Below are positions 23,264-30,083 of a stretch of DNA of 33,560 nucleotides, one piece after another (position 1 is the stretch's first letter; each line of letters opens with the position of its first letter). Source of the DNA: Paenibacillus marchantiophytorum (lineage in GTDB: Bacteria; Bacillota; Bacilli; Paenibacillales; NBRC-103111). Under the pieces are notes generated by a model. The model searched no databases, was not told the origin of the DNA, and worked only from the letters and a program-made list of their open reading frames with translations. Position numbers and translations under genes: made by a program. The stretch lies in assembly GCF_014640555.1 (NCBI RefSeq), contig NZ_BMHE01000066.1, forward strand, positions 1 through 33,560, in the 5' to 3' direction.

Positions 23264-24625
23264 TTATAGGGATGCAGACGCCTGAACCTTGGACCAGCGA
23301 TTGGCTGGGGAAGTCAGACCCAGATGTTCACGCAGTGTATGACCTGTGTATTCGGTGCGGTAGCGGCCTCTTTTTTGTAAAATCGGAATGACTTGATCCA
23401 CGAACTCCTCTAGCCCTTGAAGATAGTGGGAAGGCATAATCGTGAATCCGTCGCAAGCAGCCTGATCGATCCATGATTCCATCAAATCAGCCAATTGTTC
23501 CGGCGTTCCAGCGAAAGTATGGTGGCCGCCAGCGGATATGACGTGCTGACTCATTTGCCTAACCGTCCATTTCTCGCGCTGCCCCAAATCTTTCAATAGC
23601 TGCAAGCGGCTCTTCTTGCTGTTGTTGGCTTCGGCATCGATCTCCCAGTAAGGGAACGGGCCGTCCAATGGATACGACGATAAATCGACGTCAATCGTGC
23701 CGGACAAGTTCCGTACTGCGATTTCGGGCAGCACGAGTTCATTGAAATAAACCTGCCGTTCTTTGGCTTCACGTTCTGTAGATCCAAGAATAGGTGCCAG
23801 TCCAGGCAAAATATGAAACTTCTCTGCATCACGTCCATAAGGCTCCAGCATCCCCTTCAGGTTCGCATAGTAGCGCTGGGCATCATGCAAATTGTCCTGC
23901 GCGGTGAAAACAACCTCCGCTTTGCGGGCGGCAAACTGGAGACCGCTTCCCGATGAGCCTGCCTGGAACAGCACAGGATGACCCTGTACCGGCCGGGGAA
24001 TGTAGGAGCTGCCGCTGAAGGAGAAATGTGTATCCGAGTGTTCGATATCATGCACCTTGGCAGGATCGAGATAGATGCCCACTTCCCGGTTCGCAACCAG
24101 CGCATCCACTTCCCAGCTATCCCAGAGTTTCATCGCCACCTCGACGAATTCATTCGCCCGTTGATACCTCAGCGTATGATCCATATGGGCATCCTTGCTG
24201 AATTGGGACGCGATGCGCGGGTCCTGCGAAGTCACCATATTCCAGCCCGCACGGCCGCCGCTCAGATGATCCAGCGTGGCGAATCGGGCCGCTACATGAT
24301 ACGGATCGTTATACGTAGTAGAAAGTGTTGCCGTCAGGCCAATCCGCTCCGTAACAGCAGCCATCACGGAAAGCAGCGTCAGCGTATCCAGCGTAGGTAT
24401 AGAACGTTCCTCCGCGACTCTCTCGTTCTGCTCTCCAATAGCGATCTGTTCCAGTATAAGAATCGTATCGAATTTCCCCCGCTCAGACAGCCTGGCGAAA
24501 TCCTGATAAAAAGAAATATCCAACAGCCGCTCTGCCTGCGTTTCCGGGTGGCGCCATCCGCCTGTATGCTGACCGGCATTGAGAAGGAAGACGCCGAGGT
24601 GCAGTTGTTTTTTGGTTGTTGCCAT
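23264..24625 (-). CDS. LLM-family FMN-dependent monooxygenase (NtaA/SnaA/DszA type)
   Basis: Predicted two-component flavin monooxygenase using reduced FMN and O2, 453 residues. Family marks: QLHLGVFLLNAGQHTGGWRH at the N-terminus, HLSGGRAGWNMVTSQDP (the FMN-binding NMVTS segment), VLFQAGSSGSG and a C-terminal DGFTIMPSHYL. Relatives cleave C-N or C-S bonds in compounds such as nitrilotriacetate, dibenzothiophene sulfone or N-acetyl-S-cysteine derivatives. ATG follows AGGGGG; the gene begins 3 bases after the first monooxygenase. No flavin reductase is encoded nearby. The exact substrate is unknown. Confidence 0.92.
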   Translation of the reverse strand: MATTKKQLHLGVFLLNAGQHTGGWRHPETQAERLLDISFYQDFARLSERGKFDTILILEQIAIGEQNERVAEERSIPTLDTLTLLSVMAAVTERIGLTATLSTTYNDPYHVAARFATLDHLSGGRAGWNMVTSQDPRIASQFSKDAHMDHTLRYQRANEFVEVAMKLWDSWEVDALVANREVGIYLDPAKVHDIEHSDTHFSFSGSSYIPRPVQGHPVLFQAGSSGSGLQFAARKAEVVFTAQDNLHDAQRYYANLKGMLEPYGRDAEKFHILPGLAPILGSTEREAKERQVYFNELVLPEIAVRNLSGTIDVDLSSYPLDGPFPYWEIDAEANNSKKSRLQLLKDLGQREKWTVRQMSQHVISAGGHHTFAGTPEQLADLMESWIDQAACDGFTIMPSHYLQGLEEFVDQVIPILQKRGRYRTEYTGHTLREHLGLTSPANRWSKVQASASL

Positions 24626-24628
24626 ACG

Positions 24629-25933
24629 TTAAACCCCCTTGCTGATTCGCTCGTTATCTGTCGATGTTAGCCCTGCCTGCTCCCTCAGAGTTGCCGCTGT
24701 ATAGGCTGTTCGGAAAAGCCCGCGCCGCTGCAGCTCAGGAATAACGTGCTGGACGAATGCCGTAAGCCCGCTCTCAAGCAGCGGGAACTGGAGATGAAAG
24801 CCATCGCTCCCGTACGCTTGATACCAAGCCTCCATCCAATCTGCCAGCTGCTTCGGTGTTCCTACAAAGACATGGGTACCGGTTAATTCCAGCACACTAC
24901 CCGTAAGTTCACGCAGCGTCGAAGCTGTGATCTCCGCTGCTTCCATTGCTGCCGTCAAGGCGGGGATCGCAGGCAGCGGGTCATCCAGCGGATAGGCCGC
25001 CAAATCCACCTCCAACAAATCAGACAGCAGCGCAAGCGCCGCTTGGGGATCAACAAGACCTCTCAATTCTACCGCTTTCTGACGCGCTTCCTCCTCCGTC
25101 CTGCCGAGAATCGGCGAGAGCGTCGTCAGCACTTTAATACTGCCTGGCGAATGCCCGGAGAGTTCCCGCTGTTTACCCAGCTTGGCATAGAAATCAGCAG
25201 CAGCCCTGATAGATGGCCTGGAACTGAAAATAATCTCCGCATCATCGCTGTTCAAGCCCCCCTGCTCTCGGCTCAGGCTAAGTCGGACAGGGTACCTTTG
25301 CGGCGGTCTAGGTATGCTTAGCGGACCGCGCACCCGGAAGTAGGGACCTGTGTGGTGGATGAGATGCACCTTCTCCGAGTCGATGTATCGGCCTGACGCC
25401 TTATCAATGATAACGGCGCCGTCCTCCCAGCTGTCCCATAGACGCTCTGCGACTTCAATGAATTCCTGACGGCGCTCTTGACGCTCGGCAGCCGACAACT
25501 CAGGCGGCCCGCCATAGCGGCGGTGCGGCTCCTGCCAGTCCGTGGCGCTGGCCAGCCATGCTATTCGCCCACCGCTCAGATGGTCAAGCGCAGCCAATTG
25601 GCGGGCAGCCGCGAACGGCTCCGTCACCGAAGTCGATATCGCTGCGCCAAGCCCGATGTGCGCAGTCACTGACGCTAGCGCCCCCAGCAAAGTAAAAGGC
25701 TCGAGCAGCAGCCCCGGCTCCGTGCCGGTGGCACGAAGCTGCGCGGCAATGGAAGTACGATCCAGGTATAACAGATCGAGCTTCCCCCGCTCTGCCAGCT
25801 GTGCGATACGGTAGAAATAGTCCGGTTCATGCAATTGCCTTGCTTTGACTTCCGGATGACGCCAACTCCCCGGATAATACCCGGCACCCTGTACCGACAA
25901 CGCCAGATGCAGCTGCCCTCTTCTTGTCCCCAT
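24629..25933 (-). CDS. Second, divergent LLM-family monooxygenase
   Basis: 434 residues from the chosen ATG. It has the same fold marks as its neighbour (QLHLALSVQGAGYYPGSWRH, DHLSGGRIAW, and a C-terminal DGFHLQFPLLESG), but the usual NMVTS segment is replaced by LASATDWQEP. The VLFQAGSSGSG region is also altered (VRLSLSREQGG). This suggests a changed substrate or flavin pocket. A TTG start five codons earlier is possible (AAGGTG upstream), but the ATG with GGGGAC ahead gives the expected N-terminus. First gene of the operon. It may act with the second enzyme as a pair, as several sulfur-scavenging operons encode two LLM proteins. Confidence 0.86.
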   Translation of the reverse strand: MGTRRGQLHLALSVQGAGYYPGSWRHPEVKARQLHEPDYFYRIAQLAERGKLDLLYLDRTSIAAQLRATGTEPGLLLEPFTLLGALASVTAHIGLGAAISTSVTEPFAAARQLAALDHLSGGRIAWLASATDWQEPHRRYGGPPELSAAERQERRQEFIEVAERLWDSWEDGAVIIDKASGRYIDSEKVHLIHHTGPYFRVRGPLSIPRPPQRYPVRLSLSREQGGLNSDDAEIIFSSRPSIRAAADFYAKLGKQRELSGHSPGSIKVLTTLSPILGRTEEEARQKAVELRGLVDPQAALALLSDLLEVDLAAYPLDDPLPAIPALTAAMEAAEITASTLRELTGSVLELTGTHVFVGTPKQLADWMEAWYQAYGSDGFHLQFPLLESGLTAFVQHVIPELQRRGLFRTAYTAATLREQAGLTSTDNERISKGV

Positions 25934-25977
25934 GTGCGTCCCCAACACCTTTCCTCTCTGTCATCAGACACAAACAA

Positions 25978-26022
25978 GAGGCTAAGAATCCACCTTGTTA
26001 TAAGGGGGAAATTCTTAGCCTC
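25978..26022 (-). promoter_or_regulatory. Long hairpin in the leader of the LLM-ABC operon
   Basis: A perfect 12-bp inverted repeat, GAGGCTAAGAAT / ATTCTTAGCCTC, with a 21-base spacer that itself pairs (CCTT/AAGG). In the minus-strand transcript it is followed by TTGTTTGTG. It lies about 80 bases after the predicted start and 45 bases before the first gene: a candidate attenuator or operator. Confidence 0.6.
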
Positions 26023-26066
26023 CGGTCGTCCAGCCAGCTATTTTTTATTTATTTCTAATAAAAAGA

Positions 26067-26096
26067 TTGAAATACCTTATTTCATATCGATATACT
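26067..26096 (+). promoter_or_regulatory. Promoter of the HTH-sensor gene
   Basis: TTGAAA, 18 bases, TATACT on the plus strand. The spacer contains a dyad GAAATA-CCT-TATTTC and the palindrome ATATCGATAT (26084-26093) overlaps the -10 box; both are operator candidates. Confidence 0.65.
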
Positions 26097-26107
26097 AGGT
26101 TTAATAC

Positions 26108-26136
26108 AAAATAGCACGCCCTCTTTTTGGCGTCAA
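26108..26136 (-). promoter_or_regulatory. Promoter of the LLM-ABC operon
   Basis: TTGACG, 17 bases, TATTTT on the minus strand, predicted start near 26101. It faces the plus-strand promoter at 26067-26096, and the two start points are within a few bases, so the two transcripts run through each other's promoters. Confidence 0.65.
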
Positions 26137-26214
26137 CTGAATGATAAAGATCAAAGAAGAATGAATAGAATTGAAGAAAATGCCCATCATTTGACAGCTA
26201 GGAGGGTTGCCCAC

Positions 26215-27375
26215 ATGATCAAAGATCAATTTAATTTAATCCATATCAGTGAAGTCATGAATGAATTGGATGTCAGCCGCTCAACCATAGATCGCTGGCG
26301 GAAGACCAAACAACTCCCCAGTATGAAGATCGGGAAAGAAATCTATTTTGACAAGAACGAAGTGGTCCGCTGGTACAGACAGTTCGGTCAGGTTCGACAA
26401 GCTACTCCTAGCCTGACTGCCAACCAGACCCTGACCATCGGATACACGACGGTCTCAACCCATATGTGGAGCCCGCTCATCATCAAGGAGTTTGGACTTT
26501 TGGAAGAAGAATTAAGACGCATCAGCCCCAAGAATCGGATCGAAATCAAATGGCACCAAGCCAAGGATGGCATGGAGCTCGTGAAAGGCATGATTGCCGG
26601 CACCATTCATCTGGCTACTTTCGGCGATTACGCCCTCTCCGTAAGCCATACCATCAGTCGGCTGCTGCCGGACTTCCGTCCCATTCTGCTCGCTGCTGGC
26701 GGCAAATCCGCGGAAGGCAACGGGTTCGGGATGGTCGTCCCTACGAGCCTGAACCTGAAAAACATCTCCGAGCTAGCCACACTGCCCATTGCGACAACAT
26801 TCCGCACCAATGCGGAGTTTCGACTGAAGAAAATGCTCGAATCCTACCATATGACCGAGCTCAGCATTATTCATCGTTCCATCGAAGAAAGCATGGAGAG
26901 CCTGCACCAGGGCAAATTGAGCGCTTCGATTATGTGGGAGCCGTTCCTCAGCTTGGCGCATCATCAGCGTGTTGGCAAATCCATTTTTGACAAAGAACTT
27001 GGGCTTGGTTTCATGGCAAGCGTCGTCGCTGACGAAAGCTGGGCCCATGCCCATGAGGATTTGGTCGTTGCCTATTTGAAAGCCCACCTGCTGGCGAACC
27101 GGCTCATGCGGGAGCAGCCCAACAAAGCAGCCAAATTCTTCAGCCTGGAAACTGGATTTCCCGAAGAAGTCATCCACCGCTCCATTTCCCAGATTAGATG
27201 GGATGCGGCGCTCTACCAATCGGATCTAACTCGTCTGAGTTATTTTGACTCGACCCGGCAGACAGATATTGCGTATAACATCGCCTATCTCCGTATCGCC
27301 GCTCAGGAGTTAAAGCTTCCGACGCTTCCCGTCCATCCGATCGCTGGCGCTTGGCAGCAGGATCATTATTATTAA
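26215..27375 (+). CDS. Transcriptional regulator: helix-turn-helix fused to an SsuA/NMT1-like solute-binding domain
   Basis: 386 residues. Residues about 9-57 form an excisionase/MerR-type HTH (ISEVMNELDVSRSTIDRWRK, then a wing KIGKEIYFDKNEVVRWY). After a short linker, residues about 72-375 resemble periplasmic sulfonate- or nitrate-type binding proteins (LTIGYTTVSTHMWSPLIIKE, GLLEEELRR, KGMIAGTIHLATFGDYALS, SASIMWEPF). No signal peptide or membrane segment is present, so the binding fold must work in the cytoplasm as a ligand sensor. The ATG at 26215 is chosen over an in-frame ATG 18 codons earlier because AGGAGG lies 9 bases before it. It opposes the LLM-ABC operon, which it probably controls. 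Ligand and sign of control are unknown. Confidence 0.8.
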   Translation: MIKDQFNLIHISEVMNELDVSRSTIDRWRKTKQLPSMKIGKEIYFDKNEVVRWYRQFGQVRQATPSLTANQTLTIGYTTVSTHMWSPLIIKEFGLLEEELRRISPKNRIEIKWHQAKDGMELVKGMIAGTIHLATFGDYALSVSHTISRLLPDFRPILLAAGGKSAEGNGFGMVVPTSLNLKNISELATLPIATTFRTNAEFRLKKMLESYHMTELSIIHRSIEESMESLHQGKLSASIMWEPFLSLAHHQRVGKSIFDKELGLGFMASVVADESWAHAHEDLVVAYLKAHLLANRLMREQPNKAAKFFSLETGFPEEVIHRSISQIRWDAALYQSDLTRLSYFDSTRQTDIAYNIAYLRIAAQELKLPTLPVHPIAGAWQQDHYY

Positions 27376-27388
27376 GTTGAAAAAACAC

Positions 27389-27434
27389 AAAAAAGCTGCC
27401 TTCAAGCAGATATCATCTACCTAAAGACAGCTTC
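27389..27434 (-). terminator. Terminator of glyA
   Basis: On the minus strand AAGCTGTCTTTA ... TGAAGGCAGCTT, followed by TTTTGTGTTTTTTC. The stem is also readable on the plus strand after the regulator gene, though with a poorer T tract, so it may work in both directions. Confidence 0.8.
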
Positions 27435-27452
27435 TCATTTATGAGTTAAGGA

Positions 27453-28703
27453 TTAGTAAGTCAAACCTGGGTAAAGCGGATATTGCGCCGTCAAATCTTT
27501 CACAAGACCGCGAGCTTTTTCCAGTACAGCTTCGTCTTTCGGGTTTTTCAGGGTAAGACCGATAACTTTGGCGATCGTTTTCATCGCATCTTCACCCATG
27601 CCACGGGACGTTACAGCTGGTGTACCCAAACGGATACCGCTTGTGATGAACGGGCTAGTCGGGTCGAAAGGAATCGCATTCTTGTTCGCTGTAATTCCGA
27701 TTTCGTCAAGCACGTGCTCAGCATCTTTACCCGTGATGTTCAGGCTGCGAAGGTCGATCAACATCAAGTGGTTATCTGTACCGCCGGAAACTAGGTTGAT
27801 GCCTTCAGCTGTAAGAGCTGTCGCCAATGCTTGTGCATTGTTGATCACATTTTGACCGTATACTTTGAAATCCGGCTGCAAAGCTTCACCGAAGGAAACA
27901 GCTTTCGCTGCGATTGTGTGCATCAAAGGACCGCCTTGGGAACCAGGGAATACCGCTTTATCAATCGCTGCTGCCCAAGCTTTGCGCGTCAGAATCATAC
28001 CACCACGTGGTCCGCGAAGCGTTTTGTGCGTTGTTGTTGTAACGAAATGCGCATGCGGCACTGGGTTCGGGTGCAAACCAGCAGCAACCAGACCTGCGAT
28101 ATGCGCCATATCGACGAAGAACAATGCGCCTACATCGTTAGCAATGGATGCCAGAGCTTCGAAATCAATCGTGCGCGGGTAAGCACTTGCGCCAGCTACA
28201 AGCATGCGAGGCTTATGTTTGAATGCCGCTTTGCGAACATCGTCGTAGTCGATGCGGAAATCTTTTTCGCTTACGCCGTAAGCGACGAAGTTGTAAAGAA
28301 TACCGGAAGCATTCACCGGGCTGCCATGCGTCAAGTGACCGCCATGCGCCAAGTTCATGCCAAGCACCGTGTCCCCAGGGTTCAGAGCTGCCAAGTAAAC
28401 AGCCATGTTCGCTTGTGCGCCGGAGTGCGGTTGAACGTTCGCGTGTTCAGCACCGAAAAGCTCTTTGGCACGGTCGCGAGCGATATCTTCCACGATGTCT
28501 ACGTACTCACAGCCGCCATAGTATCTTTTGCCAGGGTAGCCTTCTGCATATTTGTTCGTAAGTACAGTACCCATTGCTTCAAGAACGGCTTGGCTTACGA
28601 TGTTCTCAGAAGCGATCAGCTCGATTTTGTCGCGTTGACGGCCAAGCTCAAGGTTCATTGCTTCTACGATTTTCGGATCTTGTTTGTTCAGAAAACTTGT
28701 CAT
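27453..28703 (-). CDS. glyA: Serine hydroxymethyltransferase
   Basis: PLP enzyme that converts serine and tetrahydrofolate to glycine and 5,10-methylene-tetrahydrofolate; 416 residues. The PLP lysine lies in FVTTTTHKTLRGPRGGMIL. The N-terminal IELIASENIVSQAV and YAEGYPGKRYYGGCEYVD are family signatures. ATG follows AGGAGG at 8 bases. It is the last gene of the rpiB-ywlG-glyA unit and is therefore expected to be under the upstream ZTP riboswitch; no internal promoter or terminator is evident in the 60-base gap before it. Confidence 0.98.
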   Translation of the reverse strand: MTSFLNKQDPKIVEAMNLELGRQRDKIELIASENIVSQAVLEAMGTVLTNKYAEGYPGKRYYGGCEYVDIVEDIARDRAKELFGAEHANVQPHSGAQANMAVYLAALNPGDTVLGMNLAHGGHLTHGSPVNASGILYNFVAYGVSEKDFRIDYDDVRKAAFKHKPRMLVAGASAYPRTIDFEALASIANDVGALFFVDMAHIAGLVAAGLHPNPVPHAHFVTTTTHKTLRGPRGGMILTRKAWAAAIDKAVFPGSQGGPLMHTIAAKAVSFGEALQPDFKVYGQNVINNAQALATALTAEGINLVSGGTDNHLMLIDLRSLNITGKDAEHVLDEIGITANKNAIPFDPTSPFITSGIRLGTPAVTSRGMGEDAMKTIAKVIGLTLKNPKDEAVLEKARGLVKDLTAQYPLYPGLTY

Positions 28704-28763
28704 GGGAAATTCCTCCTAGAAAATAGTCATATCTGTTTAATCATCATTCACCGAGGGAATAAG

Positions 28764-29369
28764 TTAACAATCCGCATCTGGTGCGGCTGTCTGGTATAGC
28801 TGCTCAGCTGTATCTGCCGAATAAACAGCTCGGATACCGCCGATAAGTTTGGGCCGTGTAAACGCCATGGTCACATAAGCATGACCCAGATGCCGCACGG
28901 GCGGCCTTGCAGGAACAGCGACACGACGCAGATGCATCCCAATCAGGGTACTGCCAATATCGATGCCGGCATGGGCCTGAATCGTCTCTACAACCACAGG
29001 CTTCGCAAAGTGGCGATAGGCGTAAGAGGCCATGGAGCCACCGGCTTTGGGAACCGGGATCACGGATACAGGCTCAAGCTGCGGTGCTAGCAGCAACAGC
29101 TCTTCTTCAATAACGAGAGCACGATTCAGATGCTCACAGCACTGAAAAGCAACATGCAGCCCGAATTCGCGGCTAATGCGCTGCACCGTGTCATAAATCG
29201 GCTTCGCCGCATCGAGCGTGCCCGACGTGCCAATCCGATGACCGAGAATTTCACTCGTGCTCGTACCGATGACCAGAATATGCCCTGGCCGCAGACTGCC
29301 TACTTGGATCAACTCTCGAAGATTCGTTTCCAAACCTTCAGCAACATGGTGAAGTATGGAATCTGTCAT
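28764..29369 (-). CDS. ywlG: UPF0340 / TIGR01440 family protein (YwlG-like)
   Basis: 201-residue cytoplasmic protein of a conserved Firmicute family with no established function known to me. Typical segments are GTSTSEILGHRIGTSGT, FQCCEHLNRALVIEEE and HAGIDIGSTLIGMHLRRVAV. It is found next to rpiB and glyA in Bacillus and relatives, as here. ATG follows GTAGGAG in the rpiB tail, with a 14-base gap to rpiB. Confidence 0.93.
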   Translation of the reverse strand: MTDSILHHVAEGLETNLRELIQVGSLRPGHILVIGTSTSEILGHRIGTSGTLDAAKPIYDTVQRISREFGLHVAFQCCEHLNRALVIEEELLLLAPQLEPVSVIPVPKAGGSMASYAYRHFAKPVVVETIQAHAGIDIGSTLIGMHLRRVAVPARPPVRHLGHAYVTMAFTRPKLIGGIRAVYSADTAEQLYQTAAPDADC

Positions 29370-29383
29370 GATGGCGCCCGCTC

Positions 29384-29842
29384 CTACGATTGAACCGTGA
29401 AGCGATCTTCGATGCTTTGCACTTTATGAATGCGGTTCTGGTGGCGAACACCTTGGGAAAACTCGGTTTCCAACCAGATTTTCACGATTTCCTCGGCTAC
29501 GCCGGGGCCGATAACGCGTTCCCCTAACGCAAGCACATTCGTGTCATTATGCTCACGCGTTGCTTTCGCCGAGAATAGATCATGGACAAGCGCACAACGG
29601 ATACCCGGCACTTTATTCGCGGCGATCGACATCCCGATGCCCGTCCCGCAAATGAGAATTCCTTTATCGGCACCGCCGGAAACGACTTGCTCACAAACTT
29701 GAAGCGCATAGTCGGGATAATCCACCGAATCTGCACAGCTGCAGCCATAATCAATAACCTGATGGCCCAATGATTCAATAAAAGGAATGATTACATCTTT
29801 CAAACGATAGCCTGCATGATCTGCACCTAAGGCAATTTTCAT
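29384..29842 (-). CDS. rpiB: Ribose-5-phosphate isomerase B
   Basis: Interconverts ribose-5-phosphate and ribulose-5-phosphate; 152 residues. The RpiB/LacA fold signatures are MKIALGADHAGYRLKD at the start, GILICGTGIGMSIAANKVPG (catalytic cysteine) and REHNDTNVLALGERVIG. The open frame continues 28 codons upstream into the riboswitch terminator, but ATG 29842, with GAGGAGC 8-9 bases ahead, is the family start. First gene after the ZTP riboswitch. Confidence 0.95.
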   Translation of the reverse strand: MKIALGADHAGYRLKDVIIPFIESLGHQVIDYGCSCADSVDYPDYALQVCEQVVSGGADKGILICGTGIGMSIAANKVPGIRCALVHDLFSAKATREHNDTNVLALGERVIGPGVAEEIVKIWLETEFSQGVRHQNRIHKVQSIEDRFTVQS

Positions 29843-29913
29843 GAATAGAACGCTCCTCATCTTCTTCGAATTCGACCATCCTATTATATCCCAAAGCGCG
29901 CTAAAAACGAAAA

Positions 29914-29951
29914 AAAGAGCGGACACGCTAGAATAAGCGCGTTGCTCTTTT
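29914..29951 (-). terminator. Expression-platform terminator of the ZTP riboswitch
   Basis: On the minus strand AAAGAGCAACGCGC, loop, GCGTGTCCGCTCTTT, then a run of T, beginning directly after the aptamer's closing GGGCA. This placement is typical of transcription-attenuating ZTP riboswitches. Confidence 0.88.
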
Positions 29952-30023
29952 GCCCAGGCGACCGGCCGTATAGCTCAATGCTCCATTGTGGTTGCCCCCA
30001 CTCGTCGCCAGTTACATTGAGTC
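29951..30023 (-). promoter_or_regulatory. ZTP (pfl) riboswitch aptamer
   Basis: In the minus-strand transcript CTCAATG pairs with CATTGAG (P1), enclosing the conserved ACTGGCG and a GTGG/CCAC hairpin (P2, loop GGGCAA). After P1 comes GGCCGGTCGCCTGGGCA, the conserved 3' CGCCUGGGC of the motif. This matches the known ZTP/ZMP-sensing aptamer family (Rfam pfl). ZTP builds up when 10-formyl-tetrahydrofolate is scarce and turns such genes on. Here it governs rpiB-ywlG-glyA, which fits: glyA makes one-carbon folate and rpiB makes the PRPP precursor. Confidence 0.93.
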
Positions 30024-30038
30024 TTGATTGATACGTTT

Positions 30039-30067
30039 ATTTTACCGCATTCCGGCTTAGGTGTAAA
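30039..30067 (-). promoter_or_regulatory. Promoter of the rpiB-ywlG-glyA operon
   Basis: TTTACA, 17 bases, TAAAAT on the minus strand, predicted start near 30032, about 10 bases before the riboswitch P1 stem. A 6-bp dyad CTTAGG/CCTAAG brackets the -35 box. Confidence 0.8.
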
Positions 30068-30083
30068 GATGTATCCTCATTTC

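Noticed and set aside
26161..26214. Upstream in-frame ATG as the start of the HTH regulator
   Set aside because: AGGAGG lies just before the second ATG at 26215 and inside the longer form, and the extra 18 residues add nothing to the HTH domain.
28704..28763. Separate glycine or folate riboswitch directly before glyA
   Set aside because: Only 60 bases with no conserved aptamer pattern or terminator; control is expected from the ZTP riboswitch upstream of rpiB.
29843..29926. N-terminal extension of rpiB
   Set aside because: It would be translated from the riboswitch terminator stem; the RpiB family starts at MKIALGADHAG with a good ribosome site.
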